A stretch of DNA of 64,000 nt from Nioella ostreopsis (GCF_004000255.1 NZ_RCIQ01000001.1:310001-374000); one strand, 5' to 3'. Shown: positions 46,695 through 55,908, numbered from the stretch's first letter. Notes: generated by a model not told the origin, from the letters alone. Program-made: numbers and translations.

Positions 46695-47626
46695 GCGTGA
46701 TGTACAACCGCGTGGCGCTGATCGGTCTGGGGCTGATCGCCGGGTCCATGGCCCATGCCATGCGGCGCGACGGGCTGGCCGGAGAGATCGTGGGCACCGC
46801 GCGCTCGGCGGAAACGCGCGACGTGGCAAGGGAAATCGGACTCTGTGATAGGGTCGTGGACAGCGCTTCCGAGGCCGTGGAGGGCGCCGATCTGGTGGTT
46901 CTGGCGGTGCCCGTGGGCGCCATGGGCCGCGTGGCCGAAGAGATTGCGCCGCATCTGGCGCCCGGCGCGACCGTGACCGATGTGGGCTCCGTCAAGAAGG
47001 ACGTGGTCGATCAGGTCGGGCCGCATCTGCCCGAGGGCGTGCATTTCATCCCCGGCCACCCGCTGGCGGGGACGGAACATTCTGGCCCGCGATCGGGCTT
47101 CGCGGAGCTGTTCGAGAACCGCTATACCCTGCTGACCCCGGTCGAGGGCATTGACCCGGAGGCTGTGGCGCAGCTACGCGCGCTGTGGGAGGGGATGGGG
47201 GCAAATGTGGAGGAAATGGATGCCGAGCATCATGACCTCGTGCTGGCCGTGACCTCGCACACTCCGCACCTGATTGCCTACACGATGGTGGGCGTGGCCG
47301 ACCACCTGCGCCGGGTGACGGAAAGCGAGGTCATCAAGTATTCCGCCGCCGGTTTCCGCGACTTCACCCGGATTGCCGCAAGCGACCCAACCATGTGGCG
47401 CGACGTGTTCCTGACCAACAAGGAAGCGACGCTGGATATCCTTGGCCGGTTCACCGAGGAACTGTTCGTTCTGCAGCGCGCCATTCGCATGGGCGATGGC
47501 GATGCGCTGTTCGATTATTTCACCCGCACGCGGGCGATCCGGCGCGGCATCATCGAGGCCGGGCAGGACACGGATGCGCCGGATTTCGGCCGTGTCAAAC
47601 CACGTCAGGATGGAGACAAGGGATGA
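46691..47626 (+). CDS. Prephenate/arogenate dehydrogenase
   Basis: A 311-residue NAD(P)-dependent dehydrogenase of the TyrA family making tyrosine precursors. The Rossmann start [19 protein letters not shown] (GxGxxxGS variant), [13 protein letters not shown] (about 95-107), [19 protein letters not shown] (about 119-137) and [20 protein letters not shown] (about 213-232) are the family signatures. It overlaps hisC by 4 bp and the extensin gene by 4 bp, so the three are one coupled operon. The name tyrC is used for the cyclohexadienyl type; which substrate (prephenate or arogenate) cannot be read off. Confidence 0.93.
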   Translation: MSVMYNRVALIGLGLIAGSMAHAMRRDGLAGEIVGTARSAETRDVAREIGLCDRVVDSASEAVEGADLVVLAVPVGAMGRVAEEIAPHLAPGATVTDVGSVKKDVVDQVGPHLPEGVHFIPGHPLAGTEHSGPRSGFAELFENRYTLLTPVEGIDPEAVAQLRALWEGMGANVEEMDAEHHDLVLAVTSHTPHLIAYTMVGVADHLRRVTESEVIKYSAAGFRDFTRIAASDPTMWRDVFLTNKEATLDILGRFTEELFVLQRAIRMGDGDALFDYFTRTRAIRRGIIEAGQDTDAPDFGRVKPRQDGDKG

Positions 47627-48624
47627 GGCTTGCGCGGGCGGCATTGGTGGCGGTTCTGGGCTTTGCCCTGCCCGCCTTTGCCTATGCGCCCGCGCAATCC
47701 CTGCGCCCCTTGCCGCGCCCTGTCTCAACCCCGGCACCGCAAAGCCCGGCCGACCGGGTGGTTGGCCCCTCTGATCCGCTTGTGGTGACGATCCGGGCCA
47801 CCGATCTGGCGCCGTCGGCATCCCTGCGGCCGATTTATCGGCCGGGGCGGGCCGAGCAGGTGACGGAGCTGCGGCCGGATCAGACCATCGTGGCGGAACT
47901 GCCCCCGGAAGAGACCGAGGAGCGGGGGCCGCCGCGCGGGTTGCTGGCTTTGCTGACCGGGCAGAACCGGCGCAACCCGCCGGGGATGACCGCGGTGCGC
48001 GTCTCCTTGCGCCCCGTGGAACGGCCTGCGGGGCTGGCGGCGGCCATTCGCGCGGCGGAAACGCGGGGCACGCCGGGGCGGGTGACGCAGCCGGGCCAGC
48101 GCGGGGCGCTTTGCGGGCAGCGCGGCATTATCGGCGACCGGCTGGAGCGGATTCCGGGGCGGATCAACGGCTGCGGCATTGCGGAGCCGGTGCGGGTGCG
48201 CGAGATCGACGGCATTACCCTGGCGCAGCCCGCCACGATCAACTGTGATACGGCGCTGGCGGTGCAGGAGTGGCTGAACGATGCGGTCATTCCCACCGTG
48301 GGGCGATATGGTGGCGGGGTGGCGTCGCTGCGCGTCGTCGCCTCCTATTCCTGCCGGACGCGCAACAACCAGCCCGGCGCGCGGCTGTCGGAACATGCCA
48401 CCGGAAACGCCATTGATATCGCCGGGATCGGTCTGGTGGACGGGTCCGAGATCTCGGTTCTGGACGACTGGGACGGAGGGCGCGAGGGCCGCATCCTGAG
48501 ACAGCTGCACGAGGCCGCCTGCGGCACGTTCGGCACGGTTCTGGGGCCGGGGTCGGACCGCTACCATCGGGACCATTTCCATCTGGACGTGGCGGCCTAT
48601 CGCGGCGGGGCTTACTGCCGGTAG
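47623..48624 (+). CDS. Extensin-like secreted protein
   Basis: A 333-residue exported protein: signal peptide [20 protein letters not shown], a proline/arginine-rich spacer (about 25-150) and a C-terminal extensin-like domain (PF06904) from about 155 with CGQRGIIGDRLERIPG, CGIAEPVRVREIDGI, SYSCRTRNNQPGARLSEHA and HRDHFHLDVAAY. The histidine-rich LSEHATGNAIDI and DRYHRDHFHLD parts resemble metal-dependent DD-carboxypeptidase-like peptidases, so a cell-wall role is likely. Its ATG overlaps the tyrA stop (4 bp). Why a wall protein is coupled to aromatic synthesis is unclear. Confidence 0.88.
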   Translation: MRLARAALVAVLGFALPAFAYAPAQSLRPLPRPVSTPAPQSPADRVVGPSDPLVVTIRATDLAPSASLRPIYRPGRAEQVTELRPDQTIVAELPPEETEERGPPRGLLALLTGQNRRNPPGMTAVRVSLRPVERPAGLAAAIRAAETRGTPGRVTQPGQRGALCGQRGIIGDRLERIPGRINGCGIAEPVRVREIDGITLAQPATINCDTALAVQEWLNDAVIPTVGRYGGGVASLRVVASYSCRTRNNQPGARLSEHATGNAIDIAGIGLVDGSEISVLDDWDGGREGRILRQLHEAACGTFGTVLGPGSDRYHRDHFHLDVAAYRGGAYCR

Positions 48625-48812
48625 CGTTTGGCAGCTGAGACCCTGCTCCCAGACCGAAGTCGATTCGCACTCAGTAGCTCGATCAATGGCGCGAGGGGCA
48701 GCAACGCGGGACGAAGTGAGCTTTCGCTGCGGTTGCGCCAAGGGCTGCTTATTAGGAATTTCCCGGTTACAAGTTGAAGCCAAAATGTTCCTAGAATTCG
48801 TTCGGAGTCTTC

Positions 48813-49253
48813 ATGACCTTCAAATACCGACCTGCTGAAGGGAGCGACGGGCGCTCTTGTGCAGAAATTGTTCGGGACTGGAGCGCAGAGACGCCTTGGT
48901 TAGGCCCGCTGAACGAGTTTGAGAGTGTTGTGGAATGGTGGACCGGCTGTTTGCATCACGTTGATACCTCTTGGGTTTGTGAAGAAAACGGTAAGGTCGT
49001 TGGGTTCTGCGTTCGGCAAGACGATAATCTTACGTGCCTTTATGTCTCACGCGATGCACGGGGCCGCGGTATCGGGAAGCACTTATTCGACATGGCCAAG
49101 GCGGATCGAGAGTGGATTACGGTATGGGCATACGAGGAAAACCCTCGCGCTCGCAAGTTTTATCGCCGGGAAGGCTGTGTCGAGATTTCTCGTGAGATCG
49201 AAGAAGGAACGGGCCTGGTCGACATCGAGCACCGATGGGCGAAGTCAAAGTAA
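48813..49253 (+). CDS. GNAT-family N-acetyltransferase (low-GC gene)
   Basis: A 146-residue acetyltransferase. Motif A DARGRGIGKHLFDMA with the RGRGIG acetyl-CoA loop at about residues 80-85, YVSRD before it, and EENPRARKFYRREGC after it are hallmarks of GNAT. The gene is about 54% GC by counting sample lines, far below neighbours at about 65%, and its codons are less biased. Flanking 190-bp stretches are also AT-richer and gene-free, so the island is probably imported. The acetyl acceptor is unknown. Confidence 0.88.
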   Translation: MTFKYRPAEGSDGRSCAEIVRDWSAETPWLGPLNEFESVVEWWTGCLHHVDTSWVCEENGKVVGFCVRQDDNLTCLYVSRDARGRGIGKHLFDMAKADREWITVWAYEENPRARKFYRREGCVEISREIEEGTGLVDIEHRWAKSK

Positions 49254-49446
49254 CGAGCGATGTCGTTGCCTTTCAGATTTCCGTTCGCGGATGTAGAAAA
49301 AGCGGTGTGGCTTAATACTGGACATTCAGACGCGGGGCCGCATCGGTCCATATGGGCTCTCTGCTGACAATTGTCTGCTTCCCATAGGAGTGCCGAACCA
49401 ACCTCCGGCATCAAGCGTCGTGAAATAGTTTCTTTTGTTGCGAGGG

Positions 49447-50448
49447 TTAGCGCAACACCAATCGCGGGGCGGGGCCAAGCGGGATCGGCCCGAAATAGAC
49501 CTGCCCGCCGGAAAAGCGGAGCGTCGCGTCAAGATCCTCAGACCTGCCTGAGAGGCCCGCCAGCAAGCCAAGCCCGGTTTCCAGCGTGCCGCGGAACCCC
49601 TCGGGGATGGCGCCTGCATTGACCCCGATCTCGATCATTTCGCGCCAGTTCTGCGCGCGGACTGACAGGTCGCCGGTAGGCAGCCCCTCGGCATCCACAT
49701 CCAGATCACCCGACAGGCGCAGCGCCAGGTCGCCCCAATCGGCGCGCAGTTCGGCCAGTTCCACCCGGGTGATCGCCGGACGGCTGCTTTCCAGCGCCGT
49801 CAGATCCCAGGCGCGGGCGAAGCCCATGATCGCCTCAAAGCGGACGGTCTCGATCTCCCGCGGCAGCAGCCCGGCGGGATCGAGCAGCGCCAGAACCTCG
49901 CCTGCCGGGGTCACGCCGCTGGCGTCGATGCGGATGTCGTAGCGATGGCCCGGCTCGTCGCGTTCCACAACCATCGCCAGGGCCTGATCCACCCGGCTGG
50001 ACCAGCCCAGATCGCTCTCCATCTCCAGCGCCGCGATGCGGGTTTCGGACTGCACCAGGGCCAGATAATCCAGCGGCCGGACATGCAGCATCGCCTCCAG
50101 CTGCTCGGCGCGGATGGTGATGCGTTCGAGCGGGGTCGACAGGGTATGCTCGGCAGGCCAGATCGCGCGGATCGCCTGTGGCTGGTAGGCGTCCTGTTCC
50201 AGCCGAAACCCGTCTGCCTCCAGCGCCCATCCGCTGAACGGATCGGCCAGCATCAGACCGGGCAGGGTGGTGACGAAGCGAAACGGATAGCCCGAGGTCT
50301 GCACGCTGTCATGGGCCACGACCCACCCGGCGGCGTCCCGGTCGTTCAGCCAATAGGTCACCAGCCGTTCCGTGGCGATGGACCCGGCCAGCCACACGAT
50401 CGACCAGATCGCGACAAGCGCACCGATCACCCAGGCCCAGACCTTCAT
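49447..50448 (-). CDS. DUF2125 protein
   Basis: The 333-residue protein has one N-terminal membrane anchor (VWAWVIGALVAIWSIVWLAG) followed by a large beta-rich domain: YWLNDRDAAGW, SGYPFRFVTTLPGLMLADP, and a late GGQVYFGPIPLGPAPRL. The motif SGYPFRF is characteristic of DUF2125, a family of alphaproteobacterial periplasmic proteins with similarity to lipid-transport AsmA-like proteins. The start at 50448 has AGGAG nine bases upstream. Divergent from chaC. Confidence 0.87.
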   Translation of the reverse strand: MKVWAWVIGALVAIWSIVWLAGSIATERLVTYWLNDRDAAGWVVAHDSVQTSGYPFRFVTTLPGLMLADPFSGWALEADGFRLEQDAYQPQAIRAIWPAEHTLSTPLERITIRAEQLEAMLHVRPLDYLALVQSETRIAALEMESDLGWSSRVDQALAMVVERDEPGHRYDIRIDASGVTPAGEVLALLDPAGLLPREIETVRFEAIMGFARAWDLTALESSRPAITRVELAELRADWGDLALRLSGDLDVDAEGLPTGDLSVRAQNWREMIEIGVNAGAIPEGFRGTLETGLGLLAGLSGRSEDLDATLRFSGGQVYFGPIPLGPAPRLVLR

Positions 50449-50532
50449 GGCGCTCATCTCCTGTTTCATCCCGCCCATGCACTGCATATACGGGGGCGGG
50501 TACAGGTGGCCATAGGACAAGGTGGAAAAGGC

Positions 50533-51075
50533 ATGACAGCAGCGGATCTTTGGGTGTTCGGCTATGGATCGCTGATCTGGAACCCCGGTTTCGACGTGGT
50601 CGAGACACGGATCGCGCGGCTGCCCGGCTGGCATCGGTCCTTTTGCATGAGTTCGATCCACCATCGCGGCACGGTCGAAAGCCCCGGTCTGGTGCTGGCG
50701 CTTGACGCGGCGGATGCGGCGCATTGCGACGGGCTGGCCTTTCGGGTCGACGCAGCCAAGGCGCCCGCGACCATCGACTATCTGCGCGAGCGGGAGCTGA
50801 TCTCTTCAGCCTATCTGGAACGCGAATTGCCGATCACCTTCCATGGCGGCGGCGAGGCGGTGGCGGTCACCTATGTGATCGACCGCGACCATGAGCAATA
50901 TGTGGCGGGGATGAGCCTTGAAAAACAGGCGCAGATCATCGCCCACGCGGTCGGCGGACGTGGCCCGAATGACGAGTATCTCTACAACACCGCCGCCCAT
51001 CTGGCCGAGCTTGATCTGGCCGATGTGGATCTTGATTGGCTGGTGCACCGGGTTCGGGCGCTGAAACAGGGGTGA
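50533..51075 (+). CDS. chaC: ChaC-type gamma-glutamylcyclotransferase
   Basis: This 180-residue enzyme degrades glutathione to 5-oxoproline and Cys-Gly. The glycine-rich WVFGYGSLIWNPGFD near the start (about 7-21), RLPGWHRSFC, and the catalytic-glutamate region YLRERELISSAYLERELPI (about 95-113) identify the ChaC family. A GGAAAAGG site precedes the ATG at 50533. Small cytoplasmic enzyme, divergent from the DUF2125 gene; it lies 97 bp before the MotA-like gene. Confidence 0.93.
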   Translation: MTAADLWVFGYGSLIWNPGFDVVETRIARLPGWHRSFCMSSIHHRGTVESPGLVLALDAADAAHCDGLAFRVDAAKAPATIDYLRERELISSAYLERELPITFHGGGEAVAVTYVIDRDHEQYVAGMSLEKQAQIIAHAVGGRGPNDEYLYNTAAHLAELDLADVDLDWLVHRVRALKQG

Positions 51076-51172
51076 CCTTGCGCCGGAATGCATGCGCAGG
51101 CCCCGCAACGCTTGGCAGAATGGTGCAGGCACGGTAGGGTGAGCGCGTGAAAAACGGGATGGCAAGAACACC

Positions 51173-52390
51173 GTGACGAGCAGACCAGACGCGCCGCGCT
51201 TTACGCAACCGATCCGTCAGATCGCGATCATGCTGATGATCTGCGGGCTGGTGGGGCTTGGCACCTTCCTTGTCTGGGCCAGCATCGAGCCCGTGGTGAC
51301 CGCCAATACCTATCTCAACGGCACCATCGCCCTGGTCTTCTTTGCCGGCGTTCTTGCCTGTTTCTGGCAGGTTGTGCAGCTGTTTTCGTCGATTTCCTGG
51401 ATCGAGGGCATCGCCAATGGCGCGGGTGAGGATCAAGGCAAGCCGCCGCTTCTGCTGGCGGCGCTGTCGGGCATCTTTCAGGCTCGTGGATCGCGGCTGC
51501 AACTGACCTCCGCCTCGTCACGCTCGGTGCTGGATTCCGTGGGTGCGCGGATGGAAGAGGCGCGCGACATCACGCGCTACATCACCAGCCTGCTGATTTT
51601 CCTTGGCCTTCTGGGCACCTTCTACGGGCTTGCGGTTACGGTTCCGGCGGTGGTGGAAACGATCCGCTCGCTGCAACCATCGGCCGATGATTCCGGCATC
51701 GAAGTGTTTTCGCGCCTGATGGGCGGGCTGGAAGACCAGTTGGGCGGCATGGGAACGGCCTTCGCCTCGTCGCTGCTTGGCCTTGCGGGATCTCTGGTTG
51801 TGGGCCTGTTGGAGCTGTTTGCCGGCCATGGCCAGAACCGGTTCTACCGCGAAATGGAAGAATGGCTGTCCACCATTACCCGCGTCAGTTTTTCCTCGGG
51901 AGATGGCGAAGGCGGCGGGCTGGACCGAGCGGCGATTGCCACGGTGCTGGATCACATGGTCGACCAGATCGACACCTTGCAGGGTCTCTTCACCCAATCC
52001 GAGGCGCGCCATCAGGAAACCGAGGCACGGCTTGGCGAGATGACCGGCGTACTGGCGGACCTTGCCGAACGGCTCGGCCCCGGACAGGTCGCCGCGACCG
52101 AACGGCTGGCGGCGGCGCAGGACCGGCTGGCCGAGGTGCTGTCTGCCACCTCGGGTGAAGGTGGCATTGATGCGGAAAGCCGGATGCGGCTGCGGTCGAT
52201 CGACGTGCAGTTGCTGAAGATCTTCGAGGAAATGGGCAGTTCGCGGCAGGAAGAGATCGGTGCCCTGCGCGCCGATATCGGTGAGTTGACCGGCGCGATA
52301 CGGGAGCTGACGCGCTCGGCCTCGCAGCCCCGCCAGCGCCCCGTCCCGCAACGTCGTGCGCCCCCCGAAGACCCGGCCCCGGAGGGCTGA
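51173..52390 (+). CDS. MotA/TolQ/ExbB-like proton-channel protein
   Basis: A 405-residue inner-membrane protein with four membrane helices: two near the start (about 17-37 and 50-70), TM3 with LLIFLGLLGTFYGLAVTVPA (about 140-159) and TM4 with MGTAFASSLLGLAGSLVVGL (about 190-209). The GLLGT-x-x-G element in TM3 is the signature of the TolQ/ExbB/MotA stator family. Residues 240-360 are a helical cytoplasmic tail (EARLGEMTGVLADLAERLGP). GTG at 51173 is the start. The MotB-like gene follows 3 bp after the stop, so both subunits come from one message. I know no named system with this pair. Confidence 0.88.
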   Translation: MTSRPDAPRFTQPIRQIAIMLMICGLVGLGTFLVWASIEPVVTANTYLNGTIALVFFAGVLACFWQVVQLFSSISWIEGIANGAGEDQGKPPLLLAALSGIFQARGSRLQLTSASSRSVLDSVGARMEEARDITRYITSLLIFLGLLGTFYGLAVTVPAVVETIRSLQPSADDSGIEVFSRLMGGLEDQLGGMGTAFASSLLGLAGSLVVGLLELFAGHGQNRFYREMEEWLSTITRVSFSSGDGEGGGLDRAAIATVLDHMVDQIDTLQGLFTQSEARHQETEARLGEMTGVLADLAERLGPGQVAATERLAAAQDRLAEVLSATSGEGGIDAESRMRLRSIDVQLLKIFEEMGSSRQEEIGALRADIGELTGAIRELTRSASQPRQRPVPQRRAPPEDPAPEG

Positions 52391-52393
52391 TCC

Positions 52394-55300
52394 ATGGCCT
52401 TCCACCGGCGTTCCGGCACGCGCTTTACCGCCTCGATCTGGCCCGGTTTCGTGGATGCCATCACCGCGCTGTTGATGGTGATGATCTTCGTTCTGACGAT
52501 CTTTATGATCGTGCAGTTCGTGCTGTCGGAAACGATCAACAATCAGGATGACGAGCTGAACGTTCTGAACGCGCAGCTCAATGAACTGGCCGATGCGCTT
52601 GGTCTGGCGCAAAGCCGCTCGGCGCAGCTGGAACAGCGGGTGGCGACGCTTGGCGCCAGCCTGTCCGAGGCCGAAGGCGAGTTGCAGTTGCAGGCCGCGT
52701 TGATCGCCTCGCTGACGGCGGAAACCGAGGGGCAGGCGGCGCGGATTGCTGATTTCGAGGCACAGGTGGCGTCGCTCATTGCGGCCAACACGGATCTGAC
52801 CGAGGAACGCGACGCGGTGCAGGCGGATCTGGAGGCGCGGGTGTCAGAGGTCGATGCGCTGACCCTGGCGCTGGCCACCGCGCGGGACGAGATCGACGTG
52901 GCCGCCGAACAGGCGCGCCTGGCCGCAGCCGAACGCGAGGCGCTGGAGGCGCTGATCGCCGATCTGGAATCCGAGGCTGCCATGCAGGAGGCGACGCTCG
53001 CTGACACGCTGGCTGCCTTGCAGGCCCAGGAAGAAACCTCCGCCGGGTTGCAGACAGACCTGACCACGGCGCTTGCCGCACTTGCGGGCGAGGAAGCCCT
53101 GACCGCCACGCTCGAAGCGCAGATCGCCGAGCTGGAGCAAGACCTGACCGCCGAGGAGGCCGCGTTGCTGGCCGAACAGGCGGCTGCTGCGGCCTTGCGG
53201 GAACGGCTGTCGGTCCTGGAAACCAACCTCGACAGCGAAGAGGCCGCACGACTGGCAGAGGCCGCTGCCGCCGCCGCCCTGCGCGACCGGCTGTCCGATA
53301 CCGAGGCGCAGCTGTCGGATGAAGAAGCTGCAAGATTGGCAGAGGCCGCCGCCGCCGAGGCCCTGCGCGCGCGCCTGCAAGAGGCCGATGCCGAGCTGAC
53401 TGCAATGGCGCTGGCGTTGGAGGAGCGGCGGCAGGAAGCAGAGGATACGTTGACCCTGCTGGCCGCCGCCGATCAGGCGCGGGAGAATTTCGCCGCCCGC
53501 CTTGCGACCGCGCTGGCCGACAACAGCGCGCAGGGCGAACGCATCACCGAACTGGAGGCGAGCCTTGCCGCTGCCAGCGAGGAGGCAGGCCGCCTTTCGG
53601 ATCTGGAGGCGCAGCTGGCACTGGCGCTTGCCGCTCGCGCGCAGGACGCCGCCGCTCTGGCCGAGACACAGGCCGCGCTGGAGGCTGCGCAATCCGTGGC
53701 CGCGGATCGCGCCACCGAAATGTCGTCGCTGGAGGAGGAACTGGCCCGCGCCCTGGCCCGGCTGACGGCGCAAGCTACTCAAAGCCGCGCGCGGATCGCC
53801 GCGCTCGAAGAGGATATCGCGGCTGCCAATGCCAACGCCGCCGCGACAGCGGCCGCCCTGACGGCAAGCGAGGAAACGGTTGCCGGGCTGCAAACGCAGC
53901 TTGCGACGGCCCTGCAACAGGCCGACCAGCGCGCGGAAGCGGATGCCGGGCGGCTCGCGGAACTGGAGACCGATCTGGCCGCAGCCGAAGGCACGGCCGC
54001 CGCGGCTCAGGCCGAATTGACCGAGAGCCGGGAGACATTGACCGGGCTGGAGGCCGAGCTGGCCGCAGCCCTTGTGCGCGCCACGCGCGACGCCGAACGG
54101 ATCACGGCGCTGGAACAGGATCTGGGAACCGCACGGGCCGAAGCTGCTGCCGCGCAATCGGATCTCGACAACAGCTCCGAAAGCCTCGATGCGCTGCAAA
54201 CGCAACTGGCCGCAGCGCTCCAGTCGGCACAGGCGCAGGCCGGCGAGGATGCGGCGCGCATTGCCGCGCTGGAAACCGATCTGGTCGCCGCGCAGGCCGA
54301 AACCGAAGCCGCCGAAGCGGGGCTGGCCCGGCGCGGTGCGGAACTGACGGCGCTGGAGGCGGATCTTGCTGCGGCGCTTGCGCGGGCCACGCTGGCGACG
54401 GACCGGGTGGCAGAGGTCGAAGCCGATCTGTCTGCGTCACAGGCCGAAAGCGCCGTTCTGCGGGAAGAACAGGCCGCCAACCAAACCGCCCTGACTGCAA
54501 TGGAGGCAGAGCTGACACAGGCCCTGCTGGATCTGGCGCGGGCCGAGCAGACGGCGGAATCGCGCATCGCGGCGCTTGAGGCGGAACTGGCGGCATCCGA
54601 GGCCGCACGGGAAACTGCGGGAGCAGAAGCCGCCGGGGCCCTGTCCGATCTGGAGGAACAACTGGCCGCCGCCCTGACCGCTCAGATGCTGGCCGAAGCC
54701 ACCGCCGAAGACCGCCTGAGCGAAGCGGAACAGCGCTCGGCCCTTCTGGCGCAAGCCAATCTGGAACTGGAAACGGCGGAGGCGGCATCTGCGGAAAGCC
54801 AGCGCCAAATCGCGGCGCTGAACGAACAGGTGGCGGCCCTGCGCACACAGCTTGGCGAGTTGCAGGGGCTGCTCGATACGTCCCGGGCGGCGGATGCGGC
54901 GGCGCAGGTGCAGGTGGAAACGCTCGGGGCCGATCTGAACGCGGCGCTGGCGCGGCTGGCGGCGGAAAGCGACGCGCTGGCCGCATCAGAGGCCGCGCGG
55001 GCAGAGGCCGAGGCGGAAGCACGCCGTCTGGCCGAGGCCGAGGCCGAACGTCTGGCCGCCGAGGCGCAGGAGCTGGAACGCTATCGGTCGGAGTTCTTCG
55101 GTCGCCTGCGCGAATTGCTTGAGGGGCGCGACGGGGTGCGGATCGAGGGGGATCGCTTCGTCTTCGCCTCCGAGGTGCTGTTCGAGGTCGGGTCCGCCGA
55201 TCTCTCGCCCGAAGGGGAGGCGCAGATCGCCAATGTGGCGGAACTGCTGTTCGACGTGGCGGGGGAAATCCCCTTGTCGGTGGATTGGATCGTCCGCGTC

Positions 55301-55534
55301 GATGGTCACACGGATGACCAGCAGCTGCGCCCGACCGCCGAATACGCCAATAACTGGGAACTCAGTCAGGCCCGTGCCCTGTCGGTGGTTCTGTTCATGA
55401 GCGAGGAACTGGGCTTTCCCCCGGCGCGGCTGGCGGCGACGGGGTTCGGTGAATTCCGCCCGATTGCATCGAATGACACTGAAGAGGGCCGCGCCCAGAA
55501 CCGCCGGATCGAACTGAAGCTGACGGAACGGTGA
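52394..55534 (+). CDS. MotB/OmpA-like motor protein with a giant periplasmic coiled coil
   Basis: A 1046-residue protein. A 15-residue basic N-terminus precedes one membrane helix (about 15-45) with FVDAITALLMVMIFVLTIFM; Asp21 aligns with the proton-carrying Asp of MotB/ExbD/TolR. Residues about 46-890 are Ala/Glu/Leu-rich coiled coil. They include three exact 28-residue (4-heptad) repeats starting EEAA at residues 254, 282 and 310, and longer units of 49-54 residues starting at about 493, 545, 594 and 648. The OmpA-like end (about 895-1046) holds FVFASEVLFEVGSADLSPEG, VDGHTDDQQL and NNWELSQARA, the peptidoglycan-binding pattern. Predicted force-generating subunit partner of the upstream channel. 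Confidence 0.9.
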   Translation: MAFHRRSGTRFTASIWPGFVDAITALLMVMIFVLTIFMIVQFVLSETINNQDDELNVLNAQLNELADALGLAQSRSAQLEQRVATLGASLSEAEGELQLQAALIASLTAETEGQAARIADFEAQVASLIAANTDLTEERDAVQADLEARVSEVDALTLALATARDEIDVAAEQARLAAAEREALEALIADLESEAAMQEATLADTLAALQAQEETSAGLQTDLTTALAALAGEEALTATLEAQIAELEQDLTAEEAALLAEQAAAAALRERLSVLETNLDSEEAARLAEAAAAAALRDRLSDTEAQLSDEEAARLAEAAAAEALRARLQEADAELTAMALALEERRQEAEDTLTLLAAADQARENFAARLATALADNSAQGERITELEASLAAASEEAGRLSDLEAQLALALAARAQDAAALAETQAALEAAQSVAADRATEMSSLEEELARALARLTAQATQSRARIAALEEDIAAANANAAATAAALTASEETVAGLQTQLATALQQADQRAEADAGRLAELETDLAAAEGTAAAAQAELTESRETLTGLEAELAAALVRATRDAERITALEQDLGTARAEAAAAQSDLDNSSESLDALQTQLAAALQSAQAQAGEDAARIAALETDLVAAQAETEAAEAGLARRGAELTALEADLAAALARATLATDRVAEVEADLSASQAESAVLREEQAANQTALTAMEAELTQALLDLARAEQTAESRIAALEAELAASEAARETAGAEAAGALSDLEEQLAAALTAQMLAEATAEDRLSEAEQRSALLAQANLELETAEAASAESQRQIAALNEQVAALRTQLGELQGLLDTSRAADAAAQVQVETLGADLNAALARLAAESDALAASEAARAEAEAEARRLAEAEAERLAAEAQELERYRSEFFGRLRELLEGRDGVRIEGDRFVFASEVLFEVGSADLSPEGEAQIANVAELLFDVAGEIPLSVDWIVRVDGHTDDQQLRPTAEYANNWELSQARALSVVLFMSEELGFPPARLAATGFGEFRPIASNDTEEGRAQNRRIELKLTER

Positions 55535-55908
55535 GGGAACTTCTGGACGAATTGCTGGCCTGCGAAACCCGTGTGTGGGAGGCCTTGGTGGCGGGTGATT
55601 GCGAAGCCGATGCCGCGGCATTGGCGGTGGATTTTCTGGGTGTCTATCCAGATGGCTTTGCGGGCAGGGACGCCCATTCCGGGCAAGTGTCGCAAGGCCC
55701 CACCGTGGCGCGCTACCGATTGAGCGAGGCGCGGCTGTTGCCGCTTGGCCCCGATCACGCGCTTCTGGCCTATCGCGCGACCTATCTGCGGGTGGGTCGG
55801 GCGGCAGAGGAAGAGATGTTCGTGTCCTCCATCTGGCGTCGCGAGGGGGCCGGGTGGGTGAACGTGTTCAGCCAGGACACCCCTGCAACCGGCATTCCGG
55901 TTCCCTGA
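55531..55908 (+). CDS. Small NTF2-like protein (DUF4440 type)
   Basis: A 125-residue cytoplasmic protein: helix LLDELLACETRVWEALVAGD, DFLGVYPDGFAGRDAHSG, then strands HALLAYRATYLRV and EEMFVSSIWRREGAGWVNVF, the cone-shaped NTF2/SnoaL fold pattern of DUF4440. GTG at 55531 overlaps the stop of the giant coiled-coil gene (GTGA), so it is translationally coupled to the motor pair. No catalytic residues are evident. It may be an accessory of the motor, or only a co-transcribed gene. Confidence 0.72.
   Translation: MRELLDELLACETRVWEALVAGDCEADAAALAVDFLGVYPDGFAGRDAHSGQVSQGPTVARYRLSEARLLPLGPDHALLAYRATYLRVGRAAEEEMFVSSIWRREGAGWVNVFSQDTPATGIPVP

Noticed and set aside
51173-55534. Zorya anti-phage system
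   Set aside because: The ZorA/ZorB-like order fits loosely, but no ZorC or ZorD (helicase/nuclease) gene is present, the long coil is on the MotB-like side, and the surroundings are core chromosome.
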